Shown here: piece by piece, positions 1 to 8,325 of the stretch
Position numbering within the stretch: position 1 is the stretch's first letter
Layout: each line of letters starts with the position of its first letter
Assembly (NCBI GenBank): GCA_023301335.1
Contig: JALZVA010000071.1
Location: forward strand, 1 to 8,458
From: Akkermansiaceae bacterium
Lineage (GTDB): Bacteria > Verrucomicrobiota > Verrucomicrobiia > Verrucomicrobiales > Akkermansiaceae
DNA length: 8,458 nucleotides
Direction of reading: 5' to 3'
Notes under the pieces: model-generated
What the model saw: the letters and a program-made list of their open reading frames with translations, nothing else
Databases searched by the model: none
What the model was told of the DNA's origin: nothing
Program-made: the position numbers and the translations under genes

Positions 1-763
1 CCAAATCTGGTTCTTTGGTTTCTTTAACCACCTCTGTGTTTGGTGCTTCGCTGAGGTCTTTTTTGAGTTGCTCCTCGATTGAGTCCGCCAGCTCTTCAGG
101 CGTCGGAGCATCGTCGGTCACTTTATTGAGTTTAGCTAAAAATTGCTCAGCAGACTCTATCACATCATTTTCTCCGATGTCTCCTCCTGACGGCTCCGCA
201 TCCCCCCCACCTTCATCTGCGACCTCTCCATCTTGAAAGCGGGAATCTATGATTTCAGCGCGATTAGGGTTTTCTACTCCACCGACAGCTGGACGGTTCG
301 GGGCGTTTGCATCTGGGGTTGTATCTGACTGTTCCCTTGTGTTTCGGGCTCCGTAAAGCTCCGTTTCAGGTGTAGTTATCGCACTCTGTTGTGCGGCTGT
401 TGTGCGTTCAAAACGGGATGGAAGTAGCACCACGGCATTGGGCTTATTCTCTTCTATTTTTTTCTCTAATTCCTCTAGCTCTTTCTCACTCAGTTCATGT
501 TTCAGATCTGGTGGAAGATCGTCAACCGATTCAGGAATCACGGGAACTTTATCTAAGACTGAGACGGTGGGATTAAACTGCACCACAATGGTCTCCTCAG
601 CTTGGGGAGATTTCTTCTTCACCTTAATTTCAGGTTCCGATAGTTGCTCAGGTTTGAAAAACGTGACATAGGCACCATACCCTCCAAACAAGGCAGCATG
701 GAGAAGTAAGCTCGCGATAAGACAAGTCACTATAGTTATCTTTTTATCCTGCGAAGACTCCAT
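1..763 (-). CDS. TonB-like envelope protein (partial, C-terminus off window)
   Basis: The minus strand is open for 254 codons from an ATG at 763-761 to the window edge, so the C-terminal part is missing. Residues 1-8 are short and polar. Residues 9-36 form one hydrophobic membrane segment containing S18-x3-H22, the same spacing as the Ser/His pair in the membrane anchor of E. coli TonB, which couples to ExbB/ExbD. After it come a basic stretch (K47-K51), a charged Glu/Lys helix (about 86-107, possible coiled coil), and a low-complexity Pro/Asp/Glu/Gly linker (about 120-200) with a Gly-rich patch at 185-194. This layout fits a TonB-family energy transducer spanning the periplasm. The diagnostic C-terminal TonB fold would lie beyond the window, so the family call rests on topology and the SxxxH motif. 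No exbB or exbD is visible. No good Shine-Dalgarno precedes the start. It is divergent from lepA. Confidence 0.6.
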   Translation of the reverse strand, partial: MESSQDKKITIVTCLIASLLLHAALFGGYGAYVTFFKPEQLSEPEIKVKKKSPQAEETIVVQFNPTVSVLDKVPVIPESVDDLPPDLKHELSEKELEELEKKIEENKPNAVVLLPSRFERTTAAQQSAITTPETELYGARNTREQSDTTPDANAPNRPAVGGVENPNRAEIIDSRFQDGEVADEGGGDAEPSGGDIGENDVIESAEQFLAKLNKVTDDAPTPEELADSIEEQLKKDLSEAPNTEVVKETKEPDL

Positions 764-796
764 TTTTTCAGAGAAAATTGTGCCTGCTAATCTGTA

Positions 797-820
797 TTAG
801 TAAAGGAGTACTTAGTAAAG
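797..820. repeat. 9-bp direct repeat in divergent intergenic region
   Basis: TTAGTAAAG occurs at 797-805 and again at 812-820, a 15-bp period, with the spacer GAGTAC. The left copy overlaps a small hairpin-like inverted repeat, CTAAT (787-791) and ATTAG (796-800). An imperfect palindrome, CTATTT (837-842) and AATTAG (848-853), lies a little to the right. All sit between the divergent tonB-like gene and lepA, 34 bp or more upstream of the tonB-like start, where operators or promoter elements would be expected. The repeats are seen directly; a regulatory role is inferred. Confidence 0.35.
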
Positions 821-911
821 ACTCTGGATAGCTCTCCTATTTAGACGAATTAGCACAGAAGTTGCACTAAATCCTTGAATACAGCAGGTAGATCGGGTTT
901 CTTTTCCCACG

Positions 912-917
912 TCTAAT
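912..917 (+). promoter_or_regulatory. possible -10 element for lepA (weak)
   Basis: TCTAAT differs from the sigma-70 -10 consensus at one base and lies 20 bp before the lepA ATG, which would give a very short 5' leader. The region where a -35 would sit (about 889-894) is a poor match. This is a candidate only. The rest of the 764-937 spacer has no convincing -35/-10 pair. Confidence 0.2.
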
Positions 918-937
918 CACGTTTTCCCCATTTTATA

Positions 938-2737
<1,800 letters not shown>

Positions 2738-2743
2738 GTAGCG

Positions 2744-3895
2744 ATGTCTCAGCCTGCCAGTCCATCTTTCATTGTTGATACGGATCTATTGGAGAGCAAT
2801 CTTCAAATCTTGGCAGATGTCAGCACAGAGGCAGAATGTAAGATCGTTCTTGCTCTCAAAGCTTTTGCCCTTCCCTCCCTCTTCCCTCTTATCGGTCGTT
2901 ATCTCGATGGCTGCTGTGCCAGTGGAATACATGAGGCGACTCTCTCGCATGAAAACATGGGAAAGCACACACTGGTGTACTCTCCCGCTTACAAGCCAGA
3001 GGAACTGCAGGATCTACTAGAATTTGCTAGTCATATTGACTTCAACTCTATTCATCAATGGGAGCGTTTCCGAGAGGTCTGTCTAGCTCACCCACGCTAC
3101 GCCAATGGAGATCTCCAGTTTGGCCTCCGTATCAATCCTGAGCACTCCACAGGAAGTGTAGAGAAGTATGACCCCTGTGGCCCTGTTTCCAGACTTGGTA
3201 TAACGCGTCAGTCTCTCATCGATGTAGATCTAACAGGGATAAGTGGTCTACATTTCCATACCCTTTGTGAACAATTCACCGATGATTTAGCGTCCACTCT
3301 CGATGCTGTCCACGAATGCTTTGGCGATCTTCTATCACGTGCTGAAATCAGTTGGTTAAATATCGGTGGTGGGCACTGGATCACCAAGCCCAACTACGAC
3401 CGTGCTCAACTAATCGAGCTTATCAAAAAGACTAAGGAAAAATACCACTTAGAAGAACTTTGGATAGAGCCGGGAGAAGCAGTCGCCATCCACACGGGAA
3501 CCTTAGAGGCTAGCGTGCTCGACATCGTGGAAAACGGGGAAGAAAAAATCGCCATCCTTGATGTTTCCCCCACTGCGCACATGCCTGATACCTTAGAGAT
3601 GCCTTATCTTCCTGAAGTCATACTTCAGAATCAAGGGAAGGCTACAGATAAAATAAAGTATCACTTAGGTGGGACTAGCTGTCTGGCTGGAGATCAGTTA
3701 GGTCCTTATTACTTCTCTCGTGCATTAAAGCTCGGAGACCGTATTTCTTTCCAAGATATGGCTCACTACACCATGGTGAAAAGCACCTTTTTTAATGGTG
3801 TCACCCATCCTTCTATCTACCTCCACTCTGAGCAGGATGGCTACTCAGAGGTGAAGAAGTTCGGCTACCAAGACTTTTTTAACAAGCTCGGGTAG
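2744..3895 (+). CDS. nspC: Carboxynorspermidine/carboxyspermidine decarboxylase
   Basis: This is a PLP-dependent, fold-III (alanine racemase-like barrel) decarboxylase. It removes CO2 from carboxynorspermidine or carboxyspermidine to give norspermidine or spermidine, the last step of the route that starts from aspartate semialdehyde. Landmarks in order: LALKAF (36-41) with the Schiff-base Lys39; HFHTLCE (170-176); NIGGGHW (206-212) for PLP phosphate binding; EPGEA (242-246); SCLAGD (312-317) carrying the active-site Cys313 and Asp317 that complete the partner subunit's site in the dimer; and Tyr342 in AHYTMVKSTFFNG. The length of 383 residues is usual. The GGTSCLAGD form and the short N-terminus favour NspC over LysA or ornithine/arginine decarboxylase. 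The partner carboxy(nor)spermidine dehydrogenase is not in this window, so the actual product cannot be told. The gene is likely co-transcribed with lepA and convergent with purF. Confidence 0.93.
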   Translation: MSQPASPSFIVDTDLLESNLQILADVSTEAECKIVLALKAFALPSLFPLIGRYLDGCCASGIHEATLSHENMGKHTLVYSPAYKPEELQDLLEFASHIDFNSIHQWERFREVCLAHPRYANGDLQFGLRINPEHSTGSVEKYDPCGPVSRLGITRQSLIDVDLTGISGLHFHTLCEQFTDDLASTLDAVHECFGDLLSRAEISWLNIGGGHWITKPNYDRAQLIELIKKTKEKYHLEELWIEPGEAVAIHTGTLEASVLDIVENGEEKIAILDVSPTAHMPDTLEMPYLPEVILQNQGKATDKIKYHLGGTSCLAGDQLGPYYFSRALKLGDRISFQDMAHYTMVKSTFFNGVTHPSIYLHSEQDGYSEVKKFGYQDFFNKLG

Positions 3896-3897
3896 CC
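3863..3897. repeat. Inverted repeat spanning the nspC/purF convergent junction
   Basis: GGCTACC (3863-3869) and GGTAGCC (3891-3897) are perfect 7-bp complements around a 21-nt loop. They cover the last codons and stop of nspC and part of the 15-bp gap to the purF stop. The stem would form in either transcript. Neither direction is followed by a clear U-tract, so it is not a classical intrinsic terminator. It could still be a weak bidirectional 3'-end hairpin. No other terminator is seen between these two genes. Confidence 0.35.
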
Positions 3898-3910
3898 ATG
3901 CACGGATAGA

Positions 3911-5836
3911 CTAAAGAGGGAGATCGTAACTTCTACCGTCCACACCGTCAAACCAGTTGATATAGGCTAAATTCACAGCAGAGACACCGCCGGCGGTTGG
4001 GAAATTACCAGTGAAATACCAGTCACCACATGCTCCTTTTATCGAAGCTCTGAGGTCCTCGACAGTCTGGAAGATGATTTCTATCTCTCCATTCCAGTCC
4101 ATCCCTTCTGGATACACTTGCTTACTCACTTCTACAGAAACCTCATCTACGGAAAACTCCTCATAGATACGTTTCACTTGGTTCACTCTCTCAGCAGCTG
4201 GCTTTTTAAGCTCAGCTACACAGGCGTCGTAAACTTCCTGTAACAAGGAATGGCGAGAATTTTTCTTAATCAGAGCAATGGCTGCTTTAAAGGCACAGAA
4301 CTTTCCAATTTCAGACATGTCGATGCCGTAGCAATCTGGGTATCTGATCTGTGGTGCTGTAGAACAGATCACAATCTTTTTTGGATTGGTGCGACTCAGA
4401 ATTTTCAGGATAGATTCCTTCAAAGTTGTTCCACGCACAATCGAGTCATCTAACATCACAAGGGTATCTTCTGGGCCTACAATGTCATACGTGATATCAT
4501 AAACGTGAGAAACTAACTGAGCTCTTCCCTTTTCCTGAGAGATAAAGGTGCGCATCTTAATGTCCTTATGGGCGATTTTTTCCCCTCTTGGCCAATTTTT
4601 AAGAATCACATCATCTAACATCTCTGCATCCAGAGTCCCTTCATTTAGAGCAGCAAGAAGTTCACTTCTCACCTCTTGACGACGGAAGAGACGCAAGCCG
4701 TCTAACAATCCATAGTAGGCTGTTTCTGCGGTATTAGGAATAAAAGAAAAAACGGCTTTTTCAAAGTCGCTATGCATGCTGTCCACCACCTGCTGAACAA
4801 GGGCTGCACCCATCGCTTTACGCTCTTTATAAATGACTGGATCATTACCACGGGAAAAATAGATTCTCTCAAACGAACACGGCACATACTCTTCCTCTTT
4901 ATGGAATTGAGAACGTGAAATTTCACCTTGATGATTTACTAAGACCATCTCACCTGGCTTAACCTCTTCAACCTCTTCTTTCTGCGCTTCAAATACCGTC
5001 ATCAACGGAACACGCTCTGAGGCAAAAGCAATTACTTCATCATCCATATAACAATGGCAAGGACGGATCCCGCGTGGGTCACGAATGACGAATAGATCTC
5101 CATTTCCAACGGCTCCACAGATGGAGTAGCCGCCATCCCATAGTTTCGCTGATTCTGAAACAATCCCGTGGAGATTCATCTGATCAGAAATCATTCCAGG
5201 AATCTTATTCCCCTCGACACCTTGGTCACGTAGTTCACGATAAATAGAAGTGTGCTCTTCATCTAGATGATACCCAATCTCTTCTAAAACGGTCTGGGTA
5301 TCCGTCCCAAAAACTGGGTGCTGTCCACGTTCAATCAAGACGCGGTTCAACTCTCCTGTATTGGTCATATTGAAATTCCCCTGCACCATGAGCGTTCTGG
5401 TAGACCAGTTACTCCTACGTAGGTAGGGATGGCAGGAGCTGTCATCAAATGCCCCGGAGGTGCCATAGCGTAAGTGCCCCATCAGCACCTCACCTGCGAA
5501 GTCAAAATTCTCCTTCACGCTCTTCTGGCAGCTAGAGTTTAACTGACCACGACGTTCTAATTTATTAAAGGACTTGATTTCTTTTTTAAAGATCGAAGCG
5601 AGTGCGTCCTTTTCAGAGCTTCTGCGACGAGCGATATACTGCTGGCCGACTTCCATACCCAATTTCACGGAGCCAATCCCGATGCCGTCTTGGCCTCGGT
5701 TGTGCTGCTTCTCCATTAAGAGGAAAAGTTTATTTAATCCCCACAAGGGAGTGCCGTATTTTTTAATGTAGTATTCGATCGGCTTACGGAGCCTGACCAC
5801 TGCAATGCCACATTCGTGAGTTAGTGTGTCACTCAT
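3911..5836 (-). CDS. purF: Amidophosphoribosyltransferase, long form
   Basis: This enzyme catalyses the first committed step of purine synthesis: PRPP + glutamine to 5-phosphoribosylamine, glutamate and pyrophosphate, in the cytoplasm. The N-terminal class-II glutaminase has the nucleophile Cys9 after a short MSDTLTHE propeptide, NRGQDG (46-51), HLRYGT (121-126), GNFNMTN (153-159), GTDTQ (177-181) and RDPRGIRP (252-259). The phosphoribosyltransferase half carries the PRPP loop DDSIVRGTT (463-471) and YGID (503-506). At 641 residues it is about 130-170 longer than E. coli or Bacillus PurF. Extra sequence lies around 70-112, 185-230, and 375-425 just before the RTFI strand, and the C-terminus is extended. 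This matches the long PurF I recall from Bacteroidota and Verrucomicrobiota. The start is fixed by the conserved HECGIA just after it. Only a weak AAAGAA ribosome site is seen. It starts 12 bp after purM. Confidence 0.95.
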   Translation of the reverse strand: MSDTLTHECGIAVVRLRKPIEYYIKKYGTPLWGLNKLFLLMEKQHNRGQDGIGIGSVKLGMEVGQQYIARRRSSEKDALASIFKKEIKSFNKLERRGQLNSSCQKSVKENFDFAGEVLMGHLRYGTSGAFDDSSCHPYLRRSNWSTRTLMVQGNFNMTNTGELNRVLIERGQHPVFGTDTQTVLEEIGYHLDEEHTSIYRELRDQGVEGNKIPGMISDQMNLHGIVSESAKLWDGGYSICGAVGNGDLFVIRDPRGIRPCHCYMDDEVIAFASERVPLMTVFEAQKEEVEEVKPGEMVLVNHQGEISRSQFHKEEEYVPCSFERIYFSRGNDPVIYKERKAMGAALVQQVVDSMHSDFEKAVFSFIPNTAETAYYGLLDGLRLFRRQEVRSELLAALNEGTLDAEMLDDVILKNWPRGEKIAHKDIKMRTFISQEKGRAQLVSHVYDITYDIVGPEDTLVMLDDSIVRGTTLKESILKILSRTNPKKIVICSTAPQIRYPDCYGIDMSEIGKFCAFKAAIALIKKNSRHSLLQEVYDACVAELKKPAAERVNQVKRIYEEFSVDEVSVEVSKQVYPEGMDWNGEIEIIFQTVEDLRASIKGACGDWYFTGNFPTAGGVSAVNLAYINWFDGVDGRSYDLPL

Positions 5837-5848
5837 TTCTTTAAGAAA

Positions 5849-6850
5849 TTAGTTAGATTGGCGTTCTACCACACGCACCCCTTCACGAGAGCATACGGTT
5901 CCAAGTGCGACTCCTCCATTTCCAGCGGAAAGGATTTTATCTGCATCTTGCGCATCGACGATACACACCCAGCCTATTCCCATGTTGAACGTGTGGAACT
6001 TATCCTCCGCATCTACATGTTCAAAGAGTTTTCTCATTGGTGCATTATTCCAGTAAGGAATTTCGAGATCTGCTCCAAGTCCGTTCTGGAATAATCTCTC
6101 AAGATTCTCGGGAAGCCCACCACCTGTGATATGTGCCATCGCTTTAGGCGTGACCTCTGCCGCTCTCACATCCTTCACCACGTCGTGGTAAAGGCGAGTT
6201 GGAGCGAGTAGTTCTACGATTTCATCTTTAGATAAGGTATCAGGATGCTCTGCGAGCACGCGGCGAATGAGGCTCCAGCCGTTCGCATGCGGGCCATCTG
6301 AACCGTAACCTACTAGCACATCTCCTTCTTTAATCTGAGAAGGGTCAACGAGGTCTGGTTTCTCCACCGCACCAATACAAAATCCAGAAAGCTCTAGGAC
6401 ATCTTCAGGAACGATCCCTGGCATCTCGGCAGTCTCACCGCCAGCTAAAATACATCCACAGTCTTCTAAATAATCACACATCCCTGCAATCAAGGCGGTG
6501 ATCATCGGCTTATCCAGTGCGGCAATCCCGATGTAATCTAAAAACATGAGAGGGTCTCCTCCCGTGGTCAAAATATCGTTCACCGACATGGCGACGAGAT
6601 CTTTTCCTGCAATGCCGTAGCCTTGATGTTCGAGAAGAAGCTCTAATTTAGTTCCGACTCCATCACATCCGGTAACAATGACCGGCTGCTTGTAATCTGA
6701 TAAATCAAATGCTGCTGCAAACAATCCGAACGCACCGTGCAATTTTCTTTGCTGTTGAGTGCGTTTTACGTGTGTTCCGATATCACCAATAAGTGCTGCG
6801 GCTTCACGAGTATCTACGCCCGACTCCTTGTAAGTTAATTTACCTGACAT
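5849..6850 (-). CDS. purM: Phosphoribosylformylglycinamidine cyclo-ligase (AIR synthetase)
   Basis: This enzyme performs the ATP-dependent ring closure of formylglycinamidine ribonucleotide to aminoimidazole ribonucleotide, step 5 of de novo purine synthesis. It belongs to the PurM/SelD/ThiL kinase-like superfamily and acts as a dimer. Motifs seen: LTYKESGVD (5-13), GCDGVGTK (61-68), MSVNDILTTGGDPLMFLDY (88-106), GGETAEMPG (137-145), GPHANGWSL (186-194) and GGGLPENL (243-250). The chosen ATG at 6850 gives 333 residues and an N-terminus like other PurM proteins. The frame stays open upstream to a TTG at 6907, but the extra 19 residues look unrelated to the family and overlap an inverted repeat. 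No Shine-Dalgarno precedes the ATG. It is the first gene of a purM-purF pair, with a 12-bp gap to purF, and follows dus after 116 bp. Confidence 0.95.
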   Translation of the reverse strand: MSGKLTYKESGVDTREAAALIGDIGTHVKRTQQQRKLHGAFGLFAAAFDLSDYKQPVIVTGCDGVGTKLELLLEHQGYGIAGKDLVAMSVNDILTTGGDPLMFLDYIGIAALDKPMITALIAGMCDYLEDCGCILAGGETAEMPGIVPEDVLELSGFCIGAVEKPDLVDPSQIKEGDVLVGYGSDGPHANGWSLIRRVLAEHPDTLSKDEIVELLAPTRLYHDVVKDVRAAEVTPKAMAHITGGGLPENLERLFQNGLGADLEIPYWNNAPMRKLFEHVDAEDKFHTFNMGIGWVCIVDAQDADKILSAGNGGVALGTVCSREGVRVVERQSN

Positions 6851-6858
6851 GTATGAAG

Positions 6859-6911
6859 TGGTTTGAGGTGGAGTTGTAGCATTAGAACAACGGCACGCAA
6901 GCCTCAAACCA
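6859..6911 (-). promoter_or_regulatory. Nested inverted repeat in the purM leader (candidate RNA switch or operator)
   Basis: On the transcribed strand, TGGTTTGAGG (6911-6902) and CCTCAAACCA (6868-6859) form a perfect 10-bp stem. A second stem sits inside it: GTTGT (6891-6887) and ACAAC (6877-6873) around a 9-nt loop. The 3' arm ends 8 nt before the purM ATG, so the hairpin would cover the ribosome landing site. It matches no riboswitch I know. An alternative is two operator half-sites 43 bp apart, about four helical turns. A TCTAAT hexamer (6886-6881) with TTGAGG 15 bp upstream could instead be a weak promoter in the same place, in which case the full hairpin would not be transcribed from it. 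The repeat is certain; its function is inferred. Confidence 0.45.
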
Positions 6912-6966
6912 GTCTAATTTCAAGAAGAGCTATTCTCTCCTTAAAGAGCGGGGATTTGAAGCCGAT

Positions 6967-7977
6967 TTATTCGTCCCTCTCGATCCCTCCACTGTGGAAG
7001 CTTTTCATATAATCTGCTATAATGTCCTCTAATTCTGCAACAGAGCAAACTCCACACAATGCTTTACGTAAAGGCTTAGCACCTGGGAACCCTTTGCAGT
7101 AAGCCATTAATCGTGAGCGCATTGCCATCATCGTCTGTCTCTCATTCCCATAGCGATCACTCTGGGTGGCGAGAAAACAATGGCGGCGAATTAGTAGCCA
7201 GCGTTCCTCCAAAGGGGCGGGTTCCATCTGCATCCCGGTCTCCAAGAAATGTTTTGCCTCGCGAAACACCCAAGGGTTCTGCATCGCAGCTCTGCCAATC
7301 ATGACGCCACTAACAGCCGTTTCGTCACGTCTTTTTTTTACATCTTCGCCTGAGGAAATATCGCCATTTCCTATCACTGGGACGCTGACAGTGCGTGCAC
7401 ATTCGTCGATCACTTCCCAGTTCGCCTCACCGCCGTAGCCCTGTGAGCGTGTGCGCCCATGGATCGCGATGGTTCGCATACCTGTTTCCTCTAAAATCTT
7501 ACATACTTCGGGGGCGTTGACGCTTTCCTGATCCCATCCGATTCTGATTTTTGCCGTTACCGGTACTTGATCACCCACAGCCTTGTGGATCTCTGAAGCT
7601 ACGGATTCTAGTAGGCCGCAGTCTTTTAAAAGAGAGGAACCACCATTTTTAGAAACCACCTTATTCACGGGGCAGCCAAAGTTGATATCGATGAACTCAG
7701 GCTGCTTCCAATCAATGATTTTCTTAGCTGCTTCCCCCATCCGTTTTCCATCCGCACCAAAGAGCTGCACACCGCATGGACGCTGCTCTTCCGTGAACTC
7801 TGTGTATTTTCTAGTCCGGTCATCCCTGCGGATAATTCCCTCTGCGGAAACAAACTCGGTCACGGTGACATCCGCTCCCATTTCCTTACAAATCGAACGA
7901 AACACCACATCTGTCACCCCTGCCATAGGAGCAAGGTAAAGGGGGAAATTTTCTTTTTTAGCCCAAGGAACTACCAT
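6967..7977 (-). CDS. dusB: tRNA-dihydrouridine synthase (DusB/NifR3 type)
   Basis: This flavoenzyme reduces specific uridines in the tRNA D-loop to dihydrouridine using FMN and NADPH. The TIM-barrel domain shows LAPMAGVTD (15-23) for FMN, NFGCPV (99-104) with the catalytic acid Cys102, KIR (143-145), HGRTR (173-177), GNGDI (203-207) and GRAAMQNPW (228-236). A helical tRNA-binding tail follows, with MRSRLMAYCKGFPGA at 286-300. The length of 336 residues is normal for DusB-like proteins. The ATG at 7977 overlaps the stop of the upstream gene by one base (TGATG); an in-frame GTG directly before it (7980) is an alternative start. A purine-rich AAGAGAG lies just upstream. The overlap points to translational coupling with the membrane-protein gene. 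The Dus subfamily, and hence the target uridine, is less certain than the enzyme class. Confidence 0.93.
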   Translation of the reverse strand: MVVPWAKKENFPLYLAPMAGVTDVVFRSICKEMGADVTVTEFVSAEGIIRRDDRTRKYTEFTEEQRPCGVQLFGADGKRMGEAAKKIIDWKQPEFIDINFGCPVNKVVSKNGGSSLLKDCGLLESVASEIHKAVGDQVPVTAKIRIGWDQESVNAPEVCKILEETGMRTIAIHGRTRSQGYGGEANWEVIDECARTVSVPVIGNGDISSGEDVKKRRDETAVSGVMIGRAAMQNPWVFREAKHFLETGMQMEPAPLEERWLLIRRHCFLATQSDRYGNERQTMMAMRSRLMAYCKGFPGAKPLRKALCGVCSVAELEDIIADYMKSFHSGGIERDE

Positions 7978-8315
7978 CACTCTCTTTCTTTAGGGTACAT
8001 GTCTTTATAATAATCGTGCCATGGGAACACCGCTTTTTTATTCTCAGCACGGATCGTGAACACCTCCTCAGACGTGCTCCCATCTAGATATTGATACTTC
8101 AATTTATATACGACGGACTCTTCGTAGGCGTCCTGCTCTTCTTTCATCTCCAGCACCTCAACCTTTTCCACGTCACTATCTGAGGCGGTTAGGTAACGCT
8201 CCATTTCTTCCTTACTCGGGTAACGCTCCCAATCCGCCAAGAATACGGCAGCCAGCAGAAGCAAGAGCGCGACAGTGACCCAAATTGGCCACATCGGTTT
8301 TGATTTTTTAGGCAT
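7977..8315 (-). CDS. Small single-pass membrane protein of unknown function
   Basis: I do not recognise this 112-residue protein. It has a basic N-terminus (MPKKSKP), one strongly hydrophobic helix at about 9-27 and then a charged domain of about 85 residues. That domain is Glu/Lys-rich at 34-63, has alternating hydrophobic strands at about 67-90 (VVYKLKYQYLDGS, then EEVFTIRA) and ends in aromatics (FPWHDYYKDMYP). The positive N-terminus predicts that the C-terminal domain faces the periplasm, where it could form a small beta-sheet. There is no lipobox Cys. The ATG at 8315 was chosen because it precedes the basic-plus-helix pattern and lies 10 bp after the zinc-ribbon gene's stop. A longer reading from a TTG at 8396 would overlap that gene. 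Its stop overlaps the dus start, so it sits in a zinc-ribbon/this gene/dus unit. It is probably a real gene, judging from tight packing and typical protein-like composition. Confidence 0.75.
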   Translation of the reverse strand: MPKKSKPMWPIWVTVALLLLLAAVFLADWERYPSKEEMERYLTASDSDVEKVEVLEMKEEQDAYEESVVYKLKYQYLDGSTSEEVFTIRAENKKAVFPWHDYYKDMYPKERE

Positions 8316-8325
8316 CTTAATAAAA

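Noticed and set aside
15..671. Ser-rich open frames on the plus strand at 15-236, 391-576 and 402-671
   Set aside because: They lie opposite the 254-codon tonB-like frame, whose membrane helix and charged linker look like a real protein; the Ser-rich composition is what antisense of an acidic linker gives.
2744..3895. NspC as diaminopimelate or ornithine/arginine decarboxylase
   Set aside because: The SCLAGD active-site motif, the LALKAF lysine motif and the overall length fit carboxy(nor)spermidine decarboxylase better.
6851..6907. Longer purM from a TTG start at 6907 (352 residues)
   Set aside because: The 19 extra residues do not resemble PurM N-termini, TTG is a poor start, and the ATG at 6850 places LTYKESGVD where the family has it.
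7166..7939. Open frames on the plus strand opposite dus (7166-7438 and 7583-7939)
   Set aside because: They are antisense to a clear dus gene with all family motifs, have no family resemblance, and look like shadows of its codon bias.
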